From positions 1 to 44,295 of the forward strand of contig JAHQVJ010000069.1 in NCBI GenBank assembly GCA_019634415.1: a stretch of DNA of 44,295 nt. The letters are read 5' to 3'. The position numbers were made by a program, and so were the translations under genes. The notes beneath the pieces were generated by a model. It searched no databases. It saw only the letters and a program-made list of their open reading frames with translations, and had not been told where the DNA came from. The stretch's first letter is position 1. Every line of letters begins with the position of its first letter. This document shows, piece by piece, positions 22,997 to 31,800 of this stretch. This DNA is from Myxococcales bacterium. GTDB taxonomy: Bacteria; Myxococcota_A; UBA796; GCA-2862545.

Positions 22997-23521
22997 ATGA
23001 GCGAGAGCTGGCGCCTATCGCCCGAGCGGCTGTACCTCGACTGCTGGACCCGCGCGTTCCTCCAGGAGCACGTGGAGCCAGCCCAGTGCCCCACTGTGTG
23101 CAACGTGGGGATCGGCATCGGGGAGTGGGACGACTGGCTCGGCCTGTGGGCGCTGGGTCACGGCGAGCTGGTCAGCGTCGACATCGACGAGGTGGTCGTA
23201 CGCACCTTCGAGGAACGCCAGCGCACGGAGCGACACCCCAACCCAGCCCGAGTGATCCATGCTGATCTGTTGCAGGCCTCCCTCGGACCCTTCGACCTGG
23301 TCACGGTGGTGGGCTCCACCCTGCACGAGACCCACGCTCCAGCTCGAGCGCTCGCCTGCGCCAAGGCCTGGGTGAAGCCCGACGGGCTCCTGTTCGCCAC
23401 CATCCTCCACCACATGGGAGATCCTCACCGCCTGATGCGGGGGATCGGGCGCGTGCGTGCCACCGCCACCTTCACGGAGCTACCCGGCGCGAAGTTCACC
23501 GCCGTCTTGGTTCGACCGTAG
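22997..23521 (+). CDS. Small SAM-dependent methyltransferase
   Basis: 174 residues with a class I methyltransferase fold pattern. Motif I is CNVGIGIGEWDDWL (about 35-48), the acidic strand end is VSVDIDEVVV, and a later motif is FDLVTVVGSTLHE. The acceptor is not evident. It begins 6 bp after the VWA gene stop, with GGAGG at 22981-22985 and an 11-nt spacing. It is the third gene of the AAA+/VWA operon and may modify the operon's target or a small-molecule product. It is convergent with the next gene, 9 bp away. Confidence 0.8.
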   Translation: MSESWRLSPERLYLDCWTRAFLQEHVEPAQCPTVCNVGIGIGEWDDWLGLWALGHGELVSVDIDEVVVRTFEERQRTERHPNPARVIHADLLQASLGPFDLVTVVGSTLHETHAPARALACAKAWVKPDGLLFATILHHMGDPHRLMRGIGRVRATATFTELPGAKFTAVLVRP

Positions 23522-23530
23522 GAGCGGCCC

Positions 23531-23899
23531 TTAGGAGGCGGGACCCGGGCGACGGCTCGCATCCAGCGACACGTGCTCGTGTCGGGTGCTGCCCTCCACC
23601 ACCACGATGGGCGCCACCGTCATCCGCTCGAACCCTTCCTTGCTGGCCTCCAGCGAGTACAGCCCAGCAGGGATCTCGTCGAAGGCGAACACGCCGTCTC
23701 GGTCCGTGGCGCACATCTCGATGACGCCCTCGGTCTTCGAGCGAAGCGTGAGGCTCACGCGGTCGAGCAGTGCTCCATCGTGGCTGGTGACCACACCGTG
23801 GAGGTGACCGCGCGGAGAGGGATTCGCGAGCGCAGTGCCGGAAGCACTCCACGCAAGGAGGGCTGCAAGGCCGACGAGCACGGACCTGCGCCTGAACAT
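23531..23899 (-). CDS. Secreted CarboxypepD_reg-like single-domain protein
   Basis: 122 residues. A signal peptide (MFRRRS, hydrophobic core, cleavage near TALA-NPSP) precedes one prealbumin-like domain: HGVVTSHDGALLDRVSLTL, then DRDGVFAFDEIPAGLYSLEA and a GFER turn, as in carboxypeptidase regulatory-like and SpaA-type domains. Such domains are carbohydrate- or protein-binding modules or spacers. Start ATG 23899 follows GGAGG by 5 nt; the longer frame has no better start. It follows the arylsulfotransferase-like gene by 99 bp on the same strand, a gap that may hold its own promoter. Confidence 0.8.
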   Translation of the reverse strand: MFRRRSVLVGLAALLAWSASGTALANPSPRGHLHGVVTSHDGALLDRVSLTLRSKTEGVIEMCATDRDGVFAFDEIPAGLYSLEASKEGFERMTVAPIVVVEGSTRHEHVSLDASRRPGPAS

Positions 23900-23998
23900 C
23901 CCAACCTCCGACATCGACAGTAGTGTATCTCGACGGCCAACTGTTACCATCGTACGGTTGTCGAGACGGTTCGTGACGAAGTCGGCGCCCATCGAACG

Positions 23999-25468
23999 CT
24001 AGGGCGGCACGACCACCGGTAGGGCCCGCGACAGAGCAGCCGACGGAAGCCCTGCTCCACACGAGACCCGCGCCTCCCAGACGGGACCCGAGGCCCCCGC
24101 CCGGTGCTCGCTCACCAACGAGGCCGAGCTACACGTCGTCACCACATTGCCCGAGGGCAGCTTCCGCGCCGTGCCCTGAATCGGACAGGAGGCCCCCACC
24201 GGGTACTCCGCCACGATCTGGGCCTCCCCTCTCCGCTCGTCCAGCGTCAGCTCCACCGCGCGGGTGCTGTCCTTGGCGACGAGTCGGTTGTCGAGCATCA
24301 GCAGGGTCTGCCCGTCGACGAAGTGCGCATCGTGCTGGCCCGAGAAGTCCACCGCAATCGGTGGGTCCGCCGCAATGGCGAAGGTCCCGGGCGCCGCCAC
24401 GGAGGTGGGCTGACCCACCAGCGTCCAGTCCAGAACGCCGAAGCCCAGCTCACCAGGCCCTCCCCGGAAGCCCGCGACGGCGTGTAGGTGGCGGAACGAC
24501 ACCACCACGTCGCCCTCGTCGTCGATCGACACGGAGTTGGCGTGCAGCGGATCGTAGGCGTTGGGGAAGCGCGACGACCAGTAGCCGTCCAGCGTCCACT
24601 TCTCCGCCACCAGCGGCCACGTGTCCTCGAAGGAGACCTCGTCCACCAGCGTGCCCTTGCCGTCGAACACGTACAGCCCGTCCACCACGAACTCGTCACC
24701 GTCGCGCTGCACCGCCTCGGCGTAGGGCACGTAGGTGTGACCGTCGTGACGCGCCAGGTCGTGGTGGATGGCGTGCTCGAAGTGCACCCCGCGATCGAGC
24801 ACCATCCCGATCTCGCCCCCCAGGGTCAGCTCCACCACCCGATGTCGGCCGAGGAGCACCAGGATCGTGCCTGCGTCGGTCCACTCGAGCCCGTGGATGG
24901 CGAAGGACTCCTTCGACGCCAGCTTCTCCCTGAGGTTGACGAACCAGATGACGTCGCCGTCATCGTCGATGATGTGGGGTCGCCCGGGCGCACAGCTGAC
25001 GGCGTTGAGCAGCCCGTCCACGGTGGCGTCCGGGGTGTCCGTGAGCACCTCGTAGCGGGGGGCGAAGGAGACGGGAAGCGCCCAGGTGCGCACCCGCCCC
25101 GTGCGATGCTGCGACTCACCCGACAGCAGGGTCGCCTCGGCGCGCCACAGGTAGCGTGTGTCGGGCTTCAAACCCCAGAGCAGCAGCTCGTGCTCCAGCG
25201 CAGGTGTCGTCGACGACAGGGTCCGGGTCCGGGTCTCGTCGTCCTCCCACCACGCCACGAGCTGCACGGAGCCTGGCTCGGGAAGTCGAACCGTGCAGTC
25301 GAACAGCGACGGATGCTCCCCCCGTCGCGTACAGGTGGCGTCCAGGTCCCCCGTGCCCACGAACCGCGTTCCCGTGTCCACCGTGCCGGTCTCGGCCGTG
25401 GGCTCCTCTGTGTCCGTGCCCCCCGGGGTGGGGCCGTTGCATCCCAGCCAGTAGAGCCAGGCGATCAT
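23999..25468 (-). CDS. Arylsulfotransferase (ASST)-like lipoprotein
   Basis: 489 residues. Lipobox WLGC (C10) and a Thr/Glu/Gly linker precede a fibronectin-like segment (GLKPDTRYLWRAEA), then a beta-propeller-like domain. Family motifs are DPLHANSVSIDDEGDVVVSF (H309) and FSGQHDAHFVDG (H379, H382), followed by LMLDN, as in the ASST families. Bacterial AssT moves sulfate between phenols without PAPS, using a catalytic histidine. Whether this divergent, lipid-anchored member keeps that activity is not clear. Start ATG 25468 overlaps the upstream stop as ATGA, so it is coupled to the LEA14-like lipoprotein. Predicted location: outer-membrane lipoprotein. Confidence 0.82.
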   Translation of the reverse strand: MIAWLYWLGCNGPTPGGTDTEEPTAETGTVDTGTRFVGTGDLDATCTRRGEHPSLFDCTVRLPEPGSVQLVAWWEDDETRTRTLSSTTPALEHELLLWGLKPDTRYLWRAEATLLSGESQHRTGRVRTWALPVSFAPRYEVLTDTPDATVDGLLNAVSCAPGRPHIIDDDGDVIWFVNLREKLASKESFAIHGLEWTDAGTILVLLGRHRVVELTLGGEIGMVLDRGVHFEHAIHHDLARHDGHTYVPYAEAVQRDGDEFVVDGLYVFDGKGTLVDEVSFEDTWPLVAEKWTLDGYWSSRFPNAYDPLHANSVSIDDEGDVVVSFRHLHAVAGFRGGPGELGFGVLDWTLVGQPTSVAAPGTFAIAADPPIAVDFSGQHDAHFVDGQTLLMLDNRLVAKDSTRAVELTLDERRGEAQIVAEYPVGASCPIQGTARKLPSGNVVTTCSSASLVSEHRAGASGPVWEARVSCGAGLPSAALSRALPVVVPP

Positions 25469-26250
25469 GGGGTCTCCGGAGCTGCGGGGGCCTCCGAGAG
25501 CGCCACCTGGCGGTCCAGCGACAGCGGCACCGTGCCGAACGGCGTGCTCACGTTCCCCGACAACATCACCTGCATCGCCTTCGCCTCTCCCCAGGCGTAT
25601 GCCCAGGTGGCCTCCGCCGTGGCCCGCGCGTCGAAGAACACCGGAAGACGTAGCGTGCCCGACCCGTCTGCCTGCACTCGTCCATCCGTCAACGACACCC
25701 CGTCCACCGACACTCCCCACTGCAGATCCACGATCGAGTAGTCCTGTGGCAAGCCGAGGTGAAGGCCCAGCTCCACCCTCAGGCGCCCGTCGTCCTCGAT
25801 CCCCACGTCGATGTCCACCAGATCCAGGCTCGGCGCGCGAAGCACGGGGAGCTGCCCGTCATGGCGCATCTCGAGCGTCTCGGGCCCACGGGGTGTCTGC
25901 GTGTCGAGCTCGAAGAGCACCGTGTAGGGCACCCCCTCGTTGGACATCGTCTCCTTGGCCGCCGCCCACAGATCGGCGTAGCGGATCTGAACCGGCACCG
26001 GCAGCACCGTGCGCTGCTGCGACGGCAGCACGTGCTGCTGCGACGACACCCCGTCGCCTAGCGTGACGTCGGCCACGCGCATCTCCCAGCGCAGCGCATC
26101 CACGGGCACGTCCACCCACAGCGGGTTGTGCACGCCCACGCCGATCTGCACCTCGGCCTCCGTCAGGCCCAGCGACGTCACCGAGACCCCGTCCACGTCG
26201 GCCGTGGGCGCCGACAGCACGCCGCACCCCATGATCCATGCCGCAATCAC
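25465..26250 (-). CDS. LEA14-like (LEA type 2) lipoprotein, probably two domains
   Basis: 261 residues. A short signal with lipobox WIMGC (C9) leads into a LEA_2-type domain (VQIGVGVHNPLWVDVPVDAL, then LPVPVQIRYADLW). Residues about 145-250 look like a second, more divergent copy (VDIDVGIEDDGRLRVELGL). LEA_2 proteins in bacteria are small beta-sandwich proteins of unclear role at the envelope. Start GTG 26250 has GAGGAG 5 nt upstream. It is coupled to the ASST-like gene and divergent from the permease gene across 56 bp. Confidence 0.75.
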   Translation of the reverse strand: MIAAWIMGCGVLSAPTADVDGVSVTSLGLTEAEVQIGVGVHNPLWVDVPVDALRWEMRVADVTLGDGVSSQQHVLPSQQRTVLPVPVQIRYADLWAAAKETMSNEGVPYTVLFELDTQTPRGPETLEMRHDGQLPVLRAPSLDLVDIDVGIEDDGRLRVELGLHLGLPQDYSIVDLQWGVSVDGVSLTDGRVQADGSGTLRLPVFFDARATAEATWAYAWGEAKAMQVMLSGNVSTPFGTVPLSLDRQVALSEAPAAPETP

Positions 26251-26306
26251 TGCATCTCCTCGCCCAGCACACCCTACCGGGGCGCGCAGCGGTTAGCATC
26301 GCATCC

Positions 26307-27509
26307 GTGGAAGACATCGACCTGGACTCCAAGTCGTTCTGGCTGCGGTACCGCCGGTATCCATTCCTGCTCACCAAGTTCGTGTTCTTCGCGCTGGTGA
26401 CCATCATGGTGTGGACCATCCTGCGGTCCATCGACGCGGTGCTCTTCCCGGTGCTGCTGTCGCTGCTGCTGGCCTACCTGCTCGATCCGGCAGTGGATTG
26501 GTTCGAGGATCGCGGGTTCTCCCGTACCACGGGCATCGGCATGTTCATCTGCCTGGGGGCGCTACTCCTCGCCGCCTTCACCCTGGTGCTCTACCCCACC
26601 ATCAGCCACATCGTGGACCGCATCGTGGAGGAGGTCCCGCAGCTGCTGATGATGCTCGAGGACCAGTGGATCCCCATGCTGGAGTCGGCGCTGGGTACCC
26701 CCATCCCGCACTCCCTGCGGGAGCTGTTCACGGAGCTCGGCTCGGGCACCGAGGGGCAGCTGCCCGACCTGCTCGCGGGAGCGGCGTCGAGCCTGGCCGA
26801 CGCCTGGTCGCAGACGGGAGCGCTGGCGGCGAGCCTGCTCAACCTCGTCCTGATCCCCATCCTCACGTTCTACTTCCTGCGCGACTTCGACATCATGAAG
26901 GAAGAGGCCAGCCACTACCTGCCCGTCAAGTACAAGGCCTGGCTCATCGACCGGCTGCAGCAGATGGACGTGGTGGTCGGGGCCTGGATCCGCGGGCAGA
27001 TCGAGGTGGCCATCATCCTGGGCGGCATGTACGCGCTGGGCCTGGGCATCACCTTCCAGCTGTCGGGGATCGGGGGCGTGAACGGCGTGGCCATCGGCAT
27101 GATCGGAGGCCTCCTCAACATCGTGCCCTACTTCGGCTTCCTCATCGGGTTCGTCATGGCCATGCTCCTGACCATCCTCGACGGAGGCGGCTGGGGACCC
27201 ATCGCCGGCGTGGTGGCCACCTTCGGCATCGCCCAGACGCTCGAGGGCTACGTCGTCACGCCCCGCATCGTGGGGGAGAAGGTGGGCCTGTCGCCGGTGG
27301 TGGTGATCATCAGCCTGCTGCTGGGCGCCGAGGTGCTGGGGCTCCTGGGCGTGCTGCTGGCCATCCCCCTGGCGGGTAGCCTGCGCGTCTTGCTTCCCGA
27401 CATGATCCGTGTGTACAAGCGCAGCGACTACTATCTGGGCGAGCTCGTGTGGGACACGTCGGACGACGCCACCCCCGACGACCCTCGACGCCCCGATGCG
27501 GAGGAATGA
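26307..27509 (+). CDS. AI-2E family transporter (PerM/TqsA-like permease)
   Basis: 400 residues with about eight membrane segments. The family pattern is clear: an N-terminal pair of helices (ILRSIDAVLFPVLLSLLLAYLL), a long extracytoplasmic region (VEEVPQLLMMLEDQWIPMLE), PILTFYFLRDFD, and the C-terminal repeats GGLLNIVPYFGFLIGF and IVGEKVGLSPVVVIISLLLG. Members export quorum signals or act as ion antiporters; the substrate here is unknown. GTG 26307 is the best start by alignment with the family but lacks a clear ribosome-binding site. The TPR lipoprotein gene starts 2 bp after its stop. Confidence 0.9.
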   Translation: MEDIDLDSKSFWLRYRRYPFLLTKFVFFALVTIMVWTILRSIDAVLFPVLLSLLLAYLLDPAVDWFEDRGFSRTTGIGMFICLGALLLAAFTLVLYPTISHIVDRIVEEVPQLLMMLEDQWIPMLESALGTPIPHSLRELFTELGSGTEGQLPDLLAGAASSLADAWSQTGALAASLLNLVLIPILTFYFLRDFDIMKEEASHYLPVKYKAWLIDRLQQMDVVVGAWIRGQIEVAIILGGMYALGLGITFQLSGIGGVNGVAIGMIGGLLNIVPYFGFLIGFVMAMLLTILDGGGWGPIAGVVATFGIAQTLEGYVVTPRIVGEKVGLSPVVVIISLLLGAEVLGLLGVLLAIPLAGSLRVLLPDMIRVYKRSDYYLGELVWDTSDDATPDDPRRPDAEE

Positions 27510-27511
27510 GC

Positions 27512-28582
27512 ATGCGATGGACGCTGATGGCGGCCCTTCTCCCCCTGACCAGCTGTGGGGTCTCCAAGGCCGAGCAGCGCGCCCTGGCCAGCCCCGCTGA
27601 TGCGGACGCCTGGGAGAAGCTCGGCAACGCCTACCGCATGCGGATGCGGAAGAGCCGCGCGCTGGACGCCTACCGCGAGGCGCTGCGCATCGATCCCAGC
27701 CGGGAGCGCCTCGCTGCCCGCTTGCAGGGCCAACCGACCAAGCAGGCGCGGGATCTGCGCCAGCAGGCCATCGCCAACCCCAACGACGACGAGCTGTGGG
27801 GTGATCTGGGCGACCTGCTCCGCTACGAGGGCGACACCCTCGGCGCGCGACAGGCCTACATGCGTGCCTTCCGCATCGATCCCGCCGACAGTGAGTGGCA
27901 CACTGCCCTGCTCGATCTCGGCGCAGGCGACATGGTGCTCGACGTGGCTCAGCGCACCCTGCGCGACGACGACGACGAGTCGCTGGGCGACTACGGCGAC
28001 CTGCTGAACCAGATGGGCCGCACGGAGGAGGCCTGCTCCCACTGGGAGCGCGCCATGCACCTCGACCCCGACGACGACGAGTGGATCAACCACGCCGAGG
28101 AGTGCGGCTACGAGCTGCCCGAGGGCTACACAGCACCCGTCTACGACACTGGCATGGGCCACCACGGCGGGGCGCCCCAGCCCAGCTACTCGGGACTGCC
28201 CACCGCCGACGACATCGGTGGCCTGGTGCAGCGCGTCGGCAGCGACGCGAAGCTGCTGGTGCGCCTGGGGCAGGCCTACCTGGTGGCCAAGGACGCGACC
28301 AAGGCCGAGGAGACGCTGTGGAGCGCGCTGTTGGTGGCTCCCACCGATGAGGAGGCCATCCAGAGCTACCTCGTGGCCACCGGGCAGACGCGGCGGCAGG
28401 CGCTGGAGAACCTGCGCAACACCTTCCCCGACAACGACGAGGTGATCGGTTCGCTGGCCGACCACTACCTCGACCTGGGCATGCGCGATCGAGCCCGGGA
28501 CCTGTACAACCTCGCACACTCCCTGGACGACGACGATCCGGAGTGGAAGGCCAAGCGCGATCTGCTGGAGACGGCTCGGTAG
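27512..28582 (+). CDS. TPR-repeat lipoprotein
   Basis: 356 residues. Lipobox PLTSC (C15). Several TPR units are visible: DADAWEKLGNAYRMRMRKSRALDAY, NDDELWGDLGDLLRYEGDTLGARQAY, ESLGDYGDLLNQMGRTEEAC, and two or three nearer the end. A Gly/Pro/His-rich break lies near residue 210. Such proteins scaffold envelope complexes. I chose ATG 27512 because GGAGG (27500-27504) is 7 nt upstream; another ATG at 27506, overlapping the permease stop as ATGA, is too close to that site. It is coupled to the permease. Confidence 0.85.
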   Translation: MRWTLMAALLPLTSCGVSKAEQRALASPADADAWEKLGNAYRMRMRKSRALDAYREALRIDPSRERLAARLQGQPTKQARDLRQQAIANPNDDELWGDLGDLLRYEGDTLGARQAYMRAFRIDPADSEWHTALLDLGAGDMVLDVAQRTLRDDDDESLGDYGDLLNQMGRTEEACSHWERAMHLDPDDDEWINHAEECGYELPEGYTAPVYDTGMGHHGGAPQPSYSGLPTADDIGGLVQRVGSDAKLLVRLGQAYLVAKDATKAEETLWSALLVAPTDEEAIQSYLVATGQTRRQALENLRNTFPDNDEVIGSLADHYLDLGMRDRARDLYNLAHSLDDDDPEWKAKRDLLETAR

Positions 28583-28887
28583 CCACTCCACGACTCGTCG
28601 AGCTTGGGGATCCGGCAGAATCGCCAGCACCTCCGGAGTAGCGACCGCGCGAGCACGCTTCCGATCAACCCCGAACTGGGCCGCCTGGACACCCCCGAGG
28701 TGACGGCCCGGTGGAGGGCGAGCTCTCCACTGGGCAAGCTGTGGTCACGTCCTCACCCTAGGGCGGACAACGGGCAGCACGACTTGCTTCCCGAAGCGTC
28801 GCTTAACAGTCGGGCAAGCTCCACCAACTTAGCCAGTGTCATCGAAACCCAGGGCCGTCGCCTCGAGCGATGGCCCGAGGAGGCGCT
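28583..28887. other. Intergenic region upstream of the VIT-VWA-receptor gene
   Basis: 305 bp with no convincing gene, hairpin or repeat. It is less GC-rich near its right end (around 28790-28860), consistent with a promoter for the receptor operon, but I cannot name hexamers with confidence. Local open frames on both strands are fragments without start signals. Confidence 0.5.
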
Positions 28888-31800
28888 ATGTGGGGCCTAC
28901 TGTGGTGGGCGTGGACCTGTGTCTGCGCCCACGCTGGCTTGCCCGTGGAGTCCGTCCACTATTCCGTCACTGTGCACGGACCCCTTGCAGAGGTGGTGGT
29001 GGAGCAGGTGTTCGTGAACGACACCGACGACTTCATCGAGGGAGTGTACGTATTTCCGCTGCACGAGCAAGGAGCCGTGGACGCTATGCGCATCGAGGTC
29101 GCCGGCGCGGTGATCGAGGGTGAGATCCAAGAGCTGCAGCAAGCCCGCGCCACGTACACCGAGGCCGTCGAGCAAGGCCACGTGGCGGCGCTGACCACCC
29201 AGGAGCAGGCCAACGTGTTCCGCCAGCAGGTGGGCAACCTGCCTCCAGGGGAGCGCGTGCACGTGTGGCTGCGCGTGATTCAGCCCGTGCCGTTCGTGAA
29301 TGACGCCTACGAGCTCACCCTGCCGCTGGTGGTCGCGCCGCGCTTCACGGCTCCCGAGCTTGGAGAGGAGTCCGTCCCGGGACCCCTGACCTTCGCCGAG
29401 GGCTCGGCCACCCGCGCCACCATCGACGCCGAGGTCATCAGCGCGCTGCCCTTCACGCGCTTCGCCTCCCCCAGCCATGCCCTCGACATCGAGGTGGCCG
29501 AGGACCGAGCCTATGTGCGGTCGGCGGAGGTACCGCTGGACAAGGACTTCGTGATGCGCTGGGCGGTGTCGTCGGACCGCCCCACGGCGTCGGCCATCGT
29601 GCAGGACGGACATGCCGTGTTGTCCTTCGAGTCCCCCATCGCACCACCGCGCGAGCACATCGTGTCCCGCGAGCTCATCTGGGTGATCGACCAGTCCTGC
29701 AGCATGACCGGCCAGCCCATCGAGCTGGTGCGAGCCGCGATGCTGGAGGCCCTGCAGCACGTCGACCATCGCGACAGCTGGCGGATCCTCCAGTTCAGCG
29801 ACAAGGTGCGCGGAGACGCGCACAAGTGGGCCGCCACACCCGACAACATCGCGCGAGCCGACGAGCAGATCCGAGCCCTGCAGACCTCCGGCGGCACCTA
29901 CCTGCTCGACGGTGTGCTCGCCGCCCTCGACACGCCTCGCGATCCCACCCGCGACCGCTACGTGGTGTTCCTCACCGACGCGCTCATCGGACAGCCCCGC
30001 GGCGTGCTCTCGTCCATCGCCGACCGCGTGGGCGACGCCAGGGTGTTCGCCTTCGGCGTGGGGGCGTCTCCCAACCGCTGGCTGCTCGACGAGATGGCCT
30101 CCATCGGCGGTGGCACGAGCACCTGGCTCCGCGACGGCGAGGATCCGACGGAGGCGGTGCGTCGCTTCGACGACACACTCTCGCGGCCCGTGCTCACCGA
30201 CATCGTCATCGACTGGGGAGACTGGGAGGTCGACGATGTCTGGCCCGGTCGCCTGCCCACCCTCATGGCTGGCCAGCCCACCCTCGCCACGGCGCGGATC
30301 TCCGCTGTCGGCACCGAACCCATCGTGATCCGCGGCCGACTGGGGGACGGCCCCTTCGAGCAACGCATCACCCCGATCATGGCGGGAGAGGGCCGCGCCA
30401 TCCCCTCCACCTGGGCGCGCCAGGCCATTCGCCATCTGCAGCGCGAGCAGCTGTGGGGCGACAACGAAGAGGTCATCGACACCATCCGCGAGCTGTCCTT
30501 GGAGTACCAGGTCCTCTCCGAGTACACCGCCTTCGTGGCCGTGGACAAGACGCGCGTGGTGAACCCCGGCGGCAGCCAGGAGTCCGTGGAGCAGCCCGCC
30601 GAGATGCCCGACGGCATGGAGATGGTGGTGAAGGCTCCGAGCGGCGGAGGCCGGGAGGAGGTGGTGGTGACGGCCGCACGCAAGGCGGTGGACGTCGAGT
30701 CCACCAGCCGAAGCGTCGTGGTGACGAGGGAGTTCCTGTCCAAGATCCCCGCGGGTCGCAGCTACCAGACAGCGGTCACCTTCGCCGCCGGCGTGCAGGC
30801 AGGCGCCCTGGGCACCCCCAACATGGGGGGTGGGGCCTTCAACGAGAACACCTACATGGTGGACGGCATCAACATCACCGATCCCGTCACCGGCACGTTC
30901 TCGCTGAACTTCAACTACGACTCCATCCGACGGCTCGAGGTGATCCGTGGCGGCATGATGCCCGAGTACAGCAGTGCCGGCTCCGTGGTGAACCTGATCA
31001 CCCAGAACGGCACGAACAACCTCGCCGTCGCCGCCACGGCGTCGCACCTGCAGGGGGTGACCACACCGAGTGGGCTGTCGGCCCAGCAGCTGGCCAGTCG
31101 GGTGAGCGGCCCCGTCATCCGTGACAAGGCTTGGATCATCGGCAGCGTGCAGGGCGATCGCACCACCTACGCCGACCGCGACTATCTCGGAGGCAACGGA
31201 CTGCTGAAGCTCACCGTTCAGCCCAACACGAACAACCGCTACACCGTCACGGCGCTGGGCGACACTGCACGCATCGACTCCGACACCGGCCCCGTCACCC
31301 AGTCCAGCGGCGTGGCCAACGGGCGCTGGCAGTGGTTCATGAGCCCCGAAAACAGCCTCGACACGGTGGTCAGCGCACAGTCCAGCCGCGTGGGAGGCGA
31401 TCAGCGCACCCGCCTGCTGGCCTCGTCGAAGCTGTCGCTGCTGTCGGTGGACGACCCCCTCGGCGGTACCCACGATCTCAAGCTCGGCGCCGCCTTCGAG
31501 AGCATCGGGTGGCAGCTCCGCGACCAGGCCCTGGCCGTGTTCGGACCCACCGTGCCCGCCACGAGCCGCACATCGTGGTTCAGTGCCTTCCTTCAAGACA
31601 GTTGGCGGCTGCGACCCGACCTCACCGTCAACGCGGGCGCCCGCGTCGACGTGGCGCTGGGTCGCACCATCGTGTCGCCGCGCGCCTCCGTCGCCTGGGA
31701 TCCGTGGGACAACGACAAGACCAAGCTCGCCCTGGGCTACGGCCACTACGTCGGTCACCTCGCCCTGCCCACCTTGCACGTCGAGCCCGAGGCCGGCCCG

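Noticed and set aside
28583..28887. tRNA or small RNA in the non-coding gap
   Set aside because: No GGTTCGA-type T-loop, CCA end or stable cloverleaf pattern found by eye.
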